In this document: positions 43,199-50,604 of the stretch, one piece after another
Layout of the letters: each line of letters begins with the position of its first letter
Position numbering within the stretch: the first letter of the stretch is position 1
DNA from: Acidobacteriota bacterium
GTDB taxonomy: Bacteria > Acidobacteriota > Vicinamibacteria > Vicinamibacterales > Fen-181
Assembly (NCBI GenBank): GCA_003170135.1
Contig: PMZR01000046.1
Coordinates: 1-64,000, forward strand
DNA length: 64,000 nt
Reading direction: 5' to 3'
Made by a program: the position numbers and the translations under genes
The notes under the pieces: generated by a model
Seen by the model: the letters and a program-made list of their open reading frames with translations, nothing else
Database searches by the model: none
Told to the model about the DNA's origin: nothing

Positions 43199-43828
43199 TT
43201 ATTGCATCAGGCGTGAGACGGCCGCCCTCAATTTGTCTTTCAACTCGGGCCACGCGAGCGGCACCAGCATCTCGGGCACAGGCTCCCGCTCGGCATCGTC
43301 GAAGTAAACGAGGGCGCGAAGCGCCGAGATCGCGCTCGCCAGCGCGAACTTGTTTTGGTAGTCGGTGAGCATGGTGCGGAGGTCACCGCCCTGGCGCAGA
43401 AGTTCGTAGATGTCGATGAAATCCTTGCGCGTGCCACGCTGGGTGACGGCCAGCAGCTTCATCGCAGCCAGGTCCCGCGGATCGGCCAGCCGCAAGCTCC
43501 GCCCTTCGATCTCCTCCGGTTGGGCCAGAAAGGGATACTCGAATTGCATGAAGGAAACCTTCACCCCTTCGACTCGCCCGATGATCGTCCCGGCATCGAG
43601 AGTCTGAACCTCGATGGCCACGATGTCGCGCAACGCGGCGAGCAGCGCCTCCGACGGAAATATGGCTGCGTCGGTGAACCAGTCGAAGTCCTCCGATCGG
43701 CGGTGCCCGAGCCGGAGTGCGATTGCCGTCCCTCCGGCGAGGTAGAAGCCGAACTGCGTGGCGACCGGCGCCACCGCTTGCAGCACATGGGGCTGCCGAC
43801 CTGTCAGGATGTGTTCATGCAGCATCAT
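43199..43828 (-). CDS. AbiEii/AbiGii-like nucleotidyltransferase
   Basis: A 209-residue DUF1814-type protein. The core GFYLAGGTAIALRLGHRRSE, directly followed by DFDWF, carries the nucleotidyltransferase GG...D-x-D-like pattern of AbiEii toxins. ADPRDLAAMKLLAVTQRGTR with KDFIDIYELL is the second conserved block. AbiEii toxins modify RNA and are normally held by an AbiEi antitoxin, which is absent here. Its ATG overlaps the helicase stop (ATGA) and it precedes the methylase by 14 bp, so it is an integral member of the defence operon rather than a stand-alone toxin-antitoxin. Confidence 0.85.
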   Translation of the reverse strand: MMLHEHILTGRQPHVLQAVAPVATQFGFYLAGGTAIALRLGHRRSEDFDWFTDAAIFPSEALLAALRDIVAIEVQTLDAGTIIGRVEGVKVSFMQFEYPFLAQPEEIEGRSLRLADPRDLAAMKLLAVTQRGTRKDFIDIYELLRQGGDLRTMLTDYQNKFALASAISALRALVYFDDAEREPVPEMLVPLAWPELKDKLRAAVSRLMQ

Positions 43829-46800
43829 CGGGCGCGGCTCCGCCGGTTCCAGGGGCTGTCACGCACTGACGTCACCCACGCGTCAACTTCCTGGTCCGGA
43901 AGGCCCAGGAGTGTCTGCCACAATCGCAGCGGCGCTGCGTCCACGCCGCGGCCGTTGCGGGCGCGCAGCCAGGCGGACAACTGCTCGTCGCCGGCCGCCT
44001 CTCGAAGCCAGCGGATCGCACCTTCCTCGCCGTTCTGCATTACGCGGGCGATGATGAGATCGCGGTCCCGCGGCCAGTTCACCGCATCCGCAGCGTACTC
44101 CCAGAGCAGGCGACGGACGCTGTCGGGAAGGGGTTCGCTCGCCGGTCGCAAAGGAGGATCGCCGGTGGTCCCAACGGCCACCAACTCTGCCTCGTTGATG
44201 ACGACGCCGCCGCGTGCCCGGACGAGGAGGGTGGCAAACGGATCCTGCACACGCACCAGCCGCGGCGCCGGCGTTGCGCAGTCGAATGCGGCATAGAGCC
44301 AGTAGTCGCTCCTCAAGTTGCAGGCCCGGGCCCATTCGTTGTCGGACACCTCGACGTGCCCCCCGGTGGCGCGTCCCTTCACCTCGATGGCCCGGCGCTC
44401 GCCGGACGGGTAGGTGGCGAGGATGTCGAACCCGGGATGGTCCGTCAAATCAGCCGCACGCGCGCGGGGCGGCGTCGAAACGTCGATGACCTGCGCACCA
44501 GCGGCTTCCTCCCAGGCGCGGGCCAGTTGGACGGCAATTGCCTCGACGTCGGCATCATAGGTTTCCCGGCCTTGTGCCTCTGGCACCAGCAACGCCCGCG
44601 CGATCACGGTGACCGCACCCGGCTGGAGTCCCTCCTCTTCACGATGAAGCGCTTCCACGGCGGTTCGCTTCCTGCCGTCGAGCTCCCGCTGGCGCTCTTT
44701 CACGCGCTCCAGCTGCGGACGCAGATGCGCCTGTCCCTGCTGGATCTTCTCGGTGAGGCGCGCACGCGTAGCGGCGAGTTCCGCCGCCTGGAAACCGTAC
44801 CCGCGCACAATCGCGCGCTCGCGTTCGGGCAGGCTGGCCCGCAACGCGGCCCGGCGCTCGGCGATCTCCGCGCCCACCACCTGTTCGGCCATGAAATCGA
44901 GTGCGCGTACCTCGAGTTCGGACGCTCGCAGGGCGAGGCTCGCATGTTCAAGAGGGAATCGCTCGGCGGGCTCGAGCAGCAGCAGATGCTCGAGGGGACA
45001 CTGCGTCACGCGGCCGTCAGCGGCCACCCGCACGAGACGAAAGAGGCTGTCGACCGGGGCGGGGCGACGGGCCGAAGGTCCCGGCAGGGCCTCGACGAGA
45101 GCCGTCTGCAAAGCGAAGACGACGGCCGGCTCGGTGGCCGTTGGATCGAGCAGCACACCGCCGCGAAGCGCCGGCCCGCCGCTTCGCTCGCGCACGACCT
45201 GTCGAAGGCGTTCGAACACCGGCTCGCCGGGGTGCAGGAAGACCGCCGGCTCGTTCACGGATGGCCGGTAGACGGTGAAGCGCGCACGGGCCTCCACCGG
45301 GTAGTGCTCGAGGACCTCCCACAGGGGATCGACCGCACCTTGCGCGCCAGGCGCGAGCGTGAACCACGAGTCGACGTCTCCATCGATCCGCAGATCGAGC
45401 ACCTGAGCCGCATGCACAACGAACTGCCGCACGTAGCCGGGCAACAGCCGCTGCAACGCTTCATGGTCCGTGACGGCTCGAAGACGCGGCAGTTCGCGCT
45501 TGACGTCGCCGCCGTCGCCGTACACCTGGCGCCTGTGCGCCTCGATCGCCTCGACCTGCCCTTTCGTCAACATGCCCTTGAAGCGCTGCGCTGCCCTGAC
45601 CGCACCGTCTTCGGTCAACGCCTCCGCCATGTAGTCGATGATCGAGACGTTCTCGAGCACGCTGCCGATGACGTCGAACACTTTGTCGCTGCCCATCTCG
45701 CGGCGTATCTCTTCGAGCTTGTTCAGCAGGGTGGCGAGCACGAGGCCTTCACGCGTTGCGCCGGCCACGAGATTGACAATGACGACATCGCGTTTCTGGC
45801 CGTAGCGATGGATCCTTCCCATTCGCTGTTCGAGCCGGGCGGGATTCCACGGGACGTCGTAGTTCACCATCAGCCAGCAGAACTGGAGGTTGATCCCTTC
45901 GCCGGCGGCGTCGGTTGCCAGCAGATACTGCGCGCCGCCGCGCTCAGCCGGCAGGCGGAAGCGTTCGACTTCGGCCTCGCGCTCCCTGAAATCCAGCCGG
46001 CCATGAATGGCGGCGATCCGGTCGGTGAACCCGAGCGCCTCGAGTTGTCGGCGCAGCCAATCCAGCGTGTCGCGATGCTCGGTGAAGACAATCACCTTCT
46101 GTTCCCGGAAACGATCGTCGAGGAGCAGCTGGCGGAGCGTGGCGAACTTGGATTCCTGGCCGGCTTCGAGCACGCGACTCGCAAGCGCGATGAGGGCATC
46201 GACCTCACGGCGTTCGTTTCGGAGATCCGCCAGCGAGGTCGAGAGAATCAGGCGCAGCAGCCGGTCTTCGTCGGCCTCGTGGGCCTCGGGGCCCGTGTCA
46301 TCGCCCGTGTCCTCGTCCGCGGTGCGCTCGAACGGGTCGTGCAGGTTCTGGAGTGCTGCCCGAATCTGTTGGTCGGTCAGCGTTCCGTCCCGTACCCGCT
46401 CGATCAGCTCGTCCAATCGATCGCGCCGGCGCTCGAACGAACGCAGCAGCGCATAGGTGGAGCTTGCGAGACGACGCTGGAACACGCTGAGCGCCAGGCG
46501 GGCGGCCGACGCGTTCAGGATGCCGGCCTTGTTATAGAAACCCCGCATGTAGGCGGTCGTGCGGTCGTAGAGCTCCTGCTCGCCCGGCGACAACGTGAAG
46601 CTCAGAGTGTCCGATTGCCTTCTCTTGTAGAGCGGGGCGCCACCCAGATCGACCATTTCCTCCTTCGTCCGCCGGAGGAAATGGGGGCGGCGCTCGTCAG
46701 CCGCGTATCCCGCGAAGGCTTCGAAGGCACCGAGCACATCGGGTTCAAGCAAGCGCCATAGCGCGTAATAGGGGAACTCCTTGCCCATGTGCGGGGTCGC

Positions 46801-47646
46801 GGTGAGGAGGAGCAGATGCCGCGCGCTCCAATCGAGCGCCCACCTCGGGTCGTCGACGCCGATGCCCGCAAGCGCCTCCGCCAGCCGGTACCGGTCGGTC
46901 TTGTTGACGGTGAGGTCCGGGTCGCGGTGCGCCGACAACTTGTGCGCCTCGTCGACGATCACGAGATCGTACGGCTCGACGTCGGGCGCCTGCAGCCGGC
47001 TGAACATGGCAGCGCCGGCGAGCGTATCGAGGCTGCACACCACCAGATCAGATTCCGGACCCGTGAACGGATTGCCTCTACGGAGATCGGCTCCGCGAGC
47101 AAGCGTGAACTCCAACCCGAAGAACCTGCGGAGCTCTCGAACCCAGTTGCCGATGAGCCCGGCCGGGGGGACGACGAGGACACGGCGGATCAGTCGGCGT
47201 GAGAGCATCTCCCTCAGATACAGGCCGGCCATCACGGTCTTGCCGGCGCCCGCATCGTCGGCGAGCAGGAAACGCAGGCGCTCCTGCGGCAGCATGTGCT
47301 CGTAGACCGCCAGACGCTGATGCGGCAGCGGATCGACGCGGGAGGTCTCGATCGCAAAGGCCGGGTTCGCCAAGTGCCCGTAGGATAGCCGTTCGGCTTC
47401 GACGAGAAGCTTGACGTGGTCGCCGTCGGCCAGGAAGTCGGGCGCGCCGGGTGGACGGTGCTCAGCTGAGTTACGCTTGGGGTCCAGTTGTTCGAGCCTG
47501 TGCCACGCAATGCCGTTGGGCTCTGACTTGCCGTTCTCCCAGCGATTTACGGTCACAAACGACACGCCCAGCAGCTCGGCAAGGGCCGCCTGCGTCAGCC
47601 CCAAAAAGCTGCGGATCTCACGAACTCGCTCCGCGCTAGATACCAT
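43825..47646 (-). CDS. XRE-type helix-turn-helix fused to a SNF2-family helicase
   Basis: A 1273-residue protein. Residues about 5-55 are an XRE/HTH domain (GLTQAALAELLGVSFVTVNR). The SNF2-like helicase follows: Walker A DDAGAGKTVMAG (about 131-142), DEAH in VIVDEAHKLS, LLTATPHMGKEF, and helicase-C motifs ATDAAGEGINLQF and RMGRIHRYGQKRD. A coiled-coil-rich middle leads to a C-terminal DUF3883-like segment (GFDILATYPSGERRAIEVKG). The start at 47646 follows a good -10/-35 pair by only about 10 bases, so the mRNA is nearly leaderless. The HTH domain may let the helicase repress its own promoter. Confidence 0.88.
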   Translation of the reverse strand: MVSSAERVREIRSFLGLTQAALAELLGVSFVTVNRWENGKSEPNGIAWHRLEQLDPKRNSAEHRPPGAPDFLADGDHVKLLVEAERLSYGHLANPAFAIETSRVDPLPHQRLAVYEHMLPQERLRFLLADDAGAGKTVMAGLYLREMLSRRLIRRVLVVPPAGLIGNWVRELRRFFGLEFTLARGADLRRGNPFTGPESDLVVCSLDTLAGAAMFSRLQAPDVEPYDLVIVDEAHKLSAHRDPDLTVNKTDRYRLAEALAGIGVDDPRWALDWSARHLLLLTATPHMGKEFPYYALWRLLEPDVLGAFEAFAGYAADERRPHFLRRTKEEMVDLGGAPLYKRRQSDTLSFTLSPGEQELYDRTTAYMRGFYNKAGILNASAARLALSVFQRRLASSTYALLRSFERRRDRLDELIERVRDGTLTDQQIRAALQNLHDPFERTADEDTGDDTGPEAHEADEDRLLRLILSTSLADLRNERREVDALIALASRVLEAGQESKFATLRQLLLDDRFREQKVIVFTEHRDTLDWLRRQLEALGFTDRIAAIHGRLDFREREAEVERFRLPAERGGAQYLLATDAAGEGINLQFCWLMVNYDVPWNPARLEQRMGRIHRYGQKRDVVIVNLVAGATREGLVLATLLNKLEEIRREMGSDKVFDVIGSVLENVSIIDYMAEALTEDGAVRAAQRFKGMLTKGQVEAIEAHRRQVYGDGGDVKRELPRLRAVTDHEALQRLLPGYVRQFVVHAAQVLDLRIDGDVDSWFTLAPGAQGAVDPLWEVLEHYPVEARARFTVYRPSVNEPAVFLHPGEPVFERLRQVVRERSGGPALRGGVLLDPTATEPAVVFALQTALVEALPGPSARRPAPVDSLFRLVRVAADGRVTQCPLEHLLLLEPAERFPLEHASLALRASELEVRALDFMAEQVVGAEIAERRAALRASLPERERAIVRGYGFQAAELAATRARLTEKIQQGQAHLRPQLERVKERQRELDGRKRTAVEALHREEEGLQPGAVTVIARALLVPEAQGRETYDADVEAIAVQLARAWEEAAGAQVIDVSTPPRARAADLTDHPGFDILATYPSGERRAIEVKGRATGGHVEVSDNEWARACNLRSDYWLYAAFDCATPAPRLVRVQDPFATLLVRARGGVVINEAELVAVGTTGDPPLRPASEPLPDSVRRLLWEYAADAVNWPRDRDLIIARVMQNGEEGAIRWLREAAGDEQLSAWLRARNGRGVDAAPLRLWQTLLGLPDQEVDAWVTSVRDSPWNRRSRAR

Positions 47647-47655
47647 CGCGCCTAG

Positions 47656-47684
47656 TTTACAACACCGCTGCAAACATCATACAA
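47656..47684 (-). promoter_or_regulatory. Sigma70-type promoter of the defence operon
   Basis: On the minus strand, -35 TTGTAT (47684-47679), a 17-bp spacer and -10 TGTAAA (47661-47656). The expected start site is within a few bases of the helicase ATG at 47646, predicting a leaderless or nearly leaderless transcript. The AT-rich TACAAC repeats here may be an operator for the fused XRE domain. Confidence 0.45.
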
Positions 47685-47700
47685 CTTGTTTTCGTGTATT

Positions 47701-47729
47701 TTGACTTCACCTTAACACGGTGATATACC
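47701..47729 (+). promoter_or_regulatory. Sigma70-type promoter of the DUF4062 unit
   Basis: -35 TTGACT (47701-47706), a 17-bp spacer and -10 TATACC (47724-47729), about 65 bp before the ATG at 47797. Divergent from the helicase promoter with 16 bp between the two -35 boxes. Confidence 0.5.
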
Positions 47730-47796
47730 TGTGGTGTTTCAATCGGATCGGACCGTCGCGTCCAAAGGACGGGTCGACGTGAGCCACGAGGACGAA

Positions 47797-48897
47797 ATGA
47801 AGGTATTCATCAGCTCGGTTATCGCCGGGTTCCAACCCTTCCGAGACGCGGCCAGCCGGGGAGCTAGGACGTTGCGTCACGAGGTGATTAAAGCCGAGGA
47901 TTTCGGCGCCTCTCCCGACTCGCCCCAGCGAGTCTGCCTGGCCGGCGTCCGAAAGGCCGACGCCCAGATGCTCATCCTCGGCGCTCGGTACGGCGAGATC
48001 CAGGCTTCGGGTTTGTCCCCCACGCACGAGGAGTTCCGGGAGGCGCGTGAGCGGTGCGACGTTCTGGTGTTCGTCCAGGAGGGTGTCACACCCGAACCGC
48101 GCCAGGGCGATTTCCTGCGAGAGGTGCGCGACTGGGCCGGCGGCCACTACACCGCCAGCTTCTCGACGGCCGAGGAGCTCCTCGATGCGGTGGTGACAGC
48201 CCTCCACGATCTGGAGACGTCGCGAAACGGCGCGGACGAGGGGAACGATCGTCTCGTCGAGCGGGCTCGAGCCCTGGTGCCAGAAGAGCGGGGCTTCGAC
48301 TCGCCGTCGCTGTGCGTGGTTGTTGTCGGCTCACCGAATCAACAGGTGATCCGCCCTGTAGACATCGAGAGGACGGACCTTGCCGACCGGATCCTGCAGC
48401 AAGCCTTGTTCGGCGCGTCGCCGGTCTTCAGCAAGGCATCCGGGTGCGACCACGACGTACGCGGCGACCAGCTGGTCCTGCGCCAACGCGACGCCTCGAT
48501 CCTGCTTGACCAGACTGGGAGCGTGCGCATCGTGCAGCCAGCGCGCTCGACGAGCAGCGAGGACCGTTCGTACCTCCCCGTCCTCATCGAAGAGGACGTC
48601 CGGGAGACCCTGGAGCGAGGGTTTCGGTTCGCGTCGTGGGTGATGGACTCGGTGGACGCGACCGCGCGCCTGTCCCGCGTCGCGCCGCTCGCAGCCCTGA
48701 TTCGTGGGGGCTATGTGGGTTGGAAGACTCGGGCGGAATATCGCCGGGAGCCGAACACCGTCCAGATGAACATGCGCGGCGACGAGGCAGTCGTGATGCT
48801 GTCCCCCGCCGCCCAACCGCGCGCAGCGCTCCGGCTGCAGGCCGACAAGATCGCGGAGGATCTGATGGTCCTCCTTCGGCGAAAGGTTCGACAATGA
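47797..48897 (+). CDS. DUF4062-domain protein (putative defence sensor)
   Basis: About 366 residues. Residues 1-100 are a DUF4062 domain, starting MKVFISSVIAGFQPFRDAA and containing ADAQMLILGARYGEI and SPTHEEFREAR. This fold is related to TIR/SEFIR and nucleoside 2-deoxyribosyltransferase-like domains and is often found in defence proteins. The remaining about 250 residues are not recognised. GAGG lies about 7 bases before the chosen ATG; upstream GTG starts (47731, 47779) are possible. It is divergent from the helicase operon and overlaps the next gene (ATGA), so the two act as a unit. Confidence 0.7.
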   Translation: MKVFISSVIAGFQPFRDAASRGARTLRHEVIKAEDFGASPDSPQRVCLAGVRKADAQMLILGARYGEIQASGLSPTHEEFREARERCDVLVFVQEGVTPEPRQGDFLREVRDWAGGHYTASFSTAEELLDAVVTALHDLETSRNGADEGNDRLVERARALVPEERGFDSPSLCVVVVGSPNQQVIRPVDIERTDLADRILQQALFGASPVFSKASGCDHDVRGDQLVLRQRDASILLDQTGSVRIVQPARSTSSEDRSYLPVLIEEDVRETLERGFRFASWVMDSVDATARLSRVAPLAALIRGGYVGWKTRAEYRREPNTVQMNMRGDEAVVMLSPAAQPRAALRLQADKIAEDLMVLLRRKVRQ

Positions 48898-49682
48898 CGA
48901 CCGAAGAATTGCTGTCGATGGATCGCCAGAGGGAGCGATGGGACCGGGCGCGCCGTTCGCTGCATCTCCAGGACGTGGAGAATGACGCGTTCGGGACCGG
49001 CGGGATCGCGGCGCGGCTGCCAGACTTGTCCGTCCGGCTGGTGATCCTACCCGCCGACCCGGACGCGCGCCGGGTCGAGTTCGACGAGGCTTTCGTCGCG
49101 TGGTGGATGGGCGATTTCGACGACCCGATCGCTGGCACGCCGATGCGTTGGGGTACGTCCTATCGGCCCAGCGCGACAGCGGCCGCTCGATGCGAGCCTG
49201 CAGGTGACGGTGCGTTCTATCGATATGCCGCTGTTCGGCATGACGGAGGCCTGGATGTCGGCCTCGGCACGGAATGCGGGTGTCGGAACAAGGAGTCTGC
49301 CGCATTCTGGCTACTGCCGACCGTCGGTCGGGTCTGGAGTGCCTGTCACCTGTACAACTCGGTGATACAGCGGCTGGAGGTGGACGGTCCGTGGGAGTTG
49401 ACACTTGCGCTGCGCGGAACCCGCCAAGCGGTGCTAGGCGGATTCGCCGAGGGATGGGAAGAGCCAGAGTACAGTTTTCGGCGAGCGGCCTCAATCTGCG
49501 AGGAACAGAACCTCATCCTGCGACGCGAACTTCCCAGCCTCGGCGATGACTGGGCGAGGAGCGTTGCCTTCAGCTTCGGGGCCCAGATCGAGGACGCGTT
49601 CGGCTCGAAGTTGCGCCGGTTCAAAGCGGATCGAGGCAAATTTGCCCGCGAGTTCGATCGGGGAAAGTACCGTTGGGAATGA
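48894..49682 (+). CDS. Uncharacterised partner protein of the DUF4062 gene
   Basis: A 262-residue soluble protein that I do not recognise. It is rich in acidic and aromatic residues (FVAWWMGDFDDPI, WLLPTVGRVWSACHLYNSVI) with no membrane segment or signal peptide and no clear enzyme motif. A paired-Cys segment (ECGCRNK) is present. Its ATG overlaps the DUF4062 stop, so stoichiometric co-translation is likely. By position it is the effector or regulator of a two-gene module attached to the defence island. Confidence 0.65.
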   Translation: MTTEELLSMDRQRERWDRARRSLHLQDVENDAFGTGGIAARLPDLSVRLVILPADPDARRVEFDEAFVAWWMGDFDDPIAGTPMRWGTSYRPSATAAARCEPAGDGAFYRYAAVRHDGGLDVGLGTECGCRNKESAAFWLLPTVGRVWSACHLYNSVIQRLEVDGPWELTLALRGTRQAVLGGFAEGWEEPEYSFRRAASICEEQNLILRRELPSLGDDWARSVAFSFGAQIEDAFGSKLRRFKADRGKFAREFDRGKYRWE

Positions 49683-49708
49683 GGCGCTCGACACTCAGCG
49701 CGCGCCCC

Positions 49709-49735
49709 GTGCCGGCGGTCACCGACCGCCGGCAC
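49709..49735. terminator. 12-bp perfect palindrome after the DUF4062 unit
   Basis: GTGCCGGCGGTC and GACCGCCGGCAC are perfect inverse complements around an ACC loop. It lies 27 bp after the stop of the preceding gene. There is no T-tract, so it may slow polymerase or protect the transcript end rather than terminate alone. Confidence 0.5.
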
Positions 49736-49766
49736 ACTCCGGGCGCATCGCCGGGAATCCCATCAC

Positions 49767-49928
49767 TCAGTCGAAGCGCGCGTTCAGCTTCAGCCACGCG
49801 GTCCGGCCGGGCTCGTTGATCCGCACCGTCTGGATGAAGCCGGGAACCATCGCGCCGCCCTGGCTGATGTGCTCGGCGTAGGTCCGGTTCATCACGTTGT
49901 CCACGCCGGCCGTCAGCGCGAGGCCGTT
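49767..49928 (-). pseudogene. C-terminal relic of a TonB-dependent receptor
   Basis: The minus-strand frame reads NGLALTAGVDNVMNRTYAEH, then a segment ending FIQTVRINEPGRTAWLKLNA and RFD before a stop. This is the last about 53 residues of a TonB-dependent receptor barrel (NVMNRTYAEH and NEPGRT are typical of copper/OprC-like receptors). The rest of the gene is missing; upstream it runs straight into the radical SAM relic in a different frame. Confidence 0.7.
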
Positions 49929-49929
49929 C

Positions 49930-50254
49930 CGTGCCGGCGGAATTCCCTCAGGCGTCTCACCAGGTCCTCGCCCGACGCGTTGAAGTCCTTGTAGACCGCC
50001 TTCAGCCCTTCCGGCGTGATCGATTCGACGCCGACGAGCGCGCCGACAATGTGCGCCCGATGCATCGCGTCGAGGAATTCGCCGTCCTCGGCCGCCTCCA
50101 TTGTGATCTGCGTGAAGAAGTCGAACGGCTCGAGCGTCTCATCGACGAGATGCGGAACGCCGAACGCGGCCGGGGTTGCGCCCGCCAGCACGAAGAGCCA
50201 CCGCGGGGTGATGACGCCAACACCGAAGGCGAGGTAGTTGGGATTGAATGCGAC
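49930..50254 (-). pseudogene. Internally deleted B12-binding radical SAM gene relic
   Basis: The minus-strand frame begins AFNPNYLAFGVGVITPRWLF, the B12-domain start of this radical SAM family. It continues to VDETLEPFD and then jumps directly to FFTQITMEAAEDGEFLDAMH and GALVGVESITPEGLKAVYKD, which normally lie about 200 residues later. The CxxxCxxC iron-sulfur motif lies in the missing part. The frame ends at EFRRHGTASR, where it is joined to the TonB-receptor tail. Gene decay by successive deletions is the simplest reading. Bases 50255-50368 show no gene. Confidence 0.7.
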
Positions 50255-50368
50255 AGATGGTCAGCAGGCGCGGGAGTGAAGGGCTGGCGGCGCCTCGCGA
50301 GGCAGACGTGCAATCGAGGGCGACGGCACGCCCGTCTCGCAAAGACGCGCGCAGAGAACGGCAGACCG

Positions 50369-50551
50369 CTACTTCGACACCGCGGCTTTGACCTTCGTCA
50401 CGGCGTCCGCCCCGTACAGGTTGCAGACGCCTCTCTTGGCCGTGGGCTGAATCGCGAGGTCCTTGATCGCCTTCTTCACCTTGCCGTCGGAGGTCTTCAG
50501 CGCTTTCGCGATGTCGCCAGCCGTCAACAGATCGTCTTTCTTCTCGGCCAT
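50369..50551 (-). CDS. Small helix-turn-helix DNA-binding-like protein (60 residues)
   Basis: Starts MAEKKDDLLTAGDIAKALKT, a MerR/excisionase-like helix-turn-helix opening, and continues with KVKKAIKDLAIQPTAKRGVC and a final helix. The basic pattern suggests DNA binding. The ATG at 50551 has AGGAGG 7 bases upstream. It stands 54 bp after the amidase gene on the same strand. Target unknown. Confidence 0.65.
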   Translation of the reverse strand: MAEKKDDLLTAGDIAKALKTSDGKVKKAIKDLAIQPTAKRGVCNLYGADAVTKVKAAVSK

Positions 50552-50604
50552 CTCACGCCTCCTGTGCTGGCAGCCAATCGGGATGTTCGAGCAGAGCGCA
50601 TCCT

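Noticed and set aside
36494-47646. Assignment of the defence operon to BREX or DISARM.
   Set aside because: No PglZ/BrxC/BrxL or DrmA/DrmB/DrmC features are seen. DUF1156 plus DUF499 plus a SNF2 helicase fits the helicase-methylase-ATPase type better.
49683-50368. An attachment site or integrase remnant at the right edge of the defence island.
   Set aside because: No tRNA, direct-repeat pair or integrase-like sequence was found; only gene relics and a palindrome are visible.
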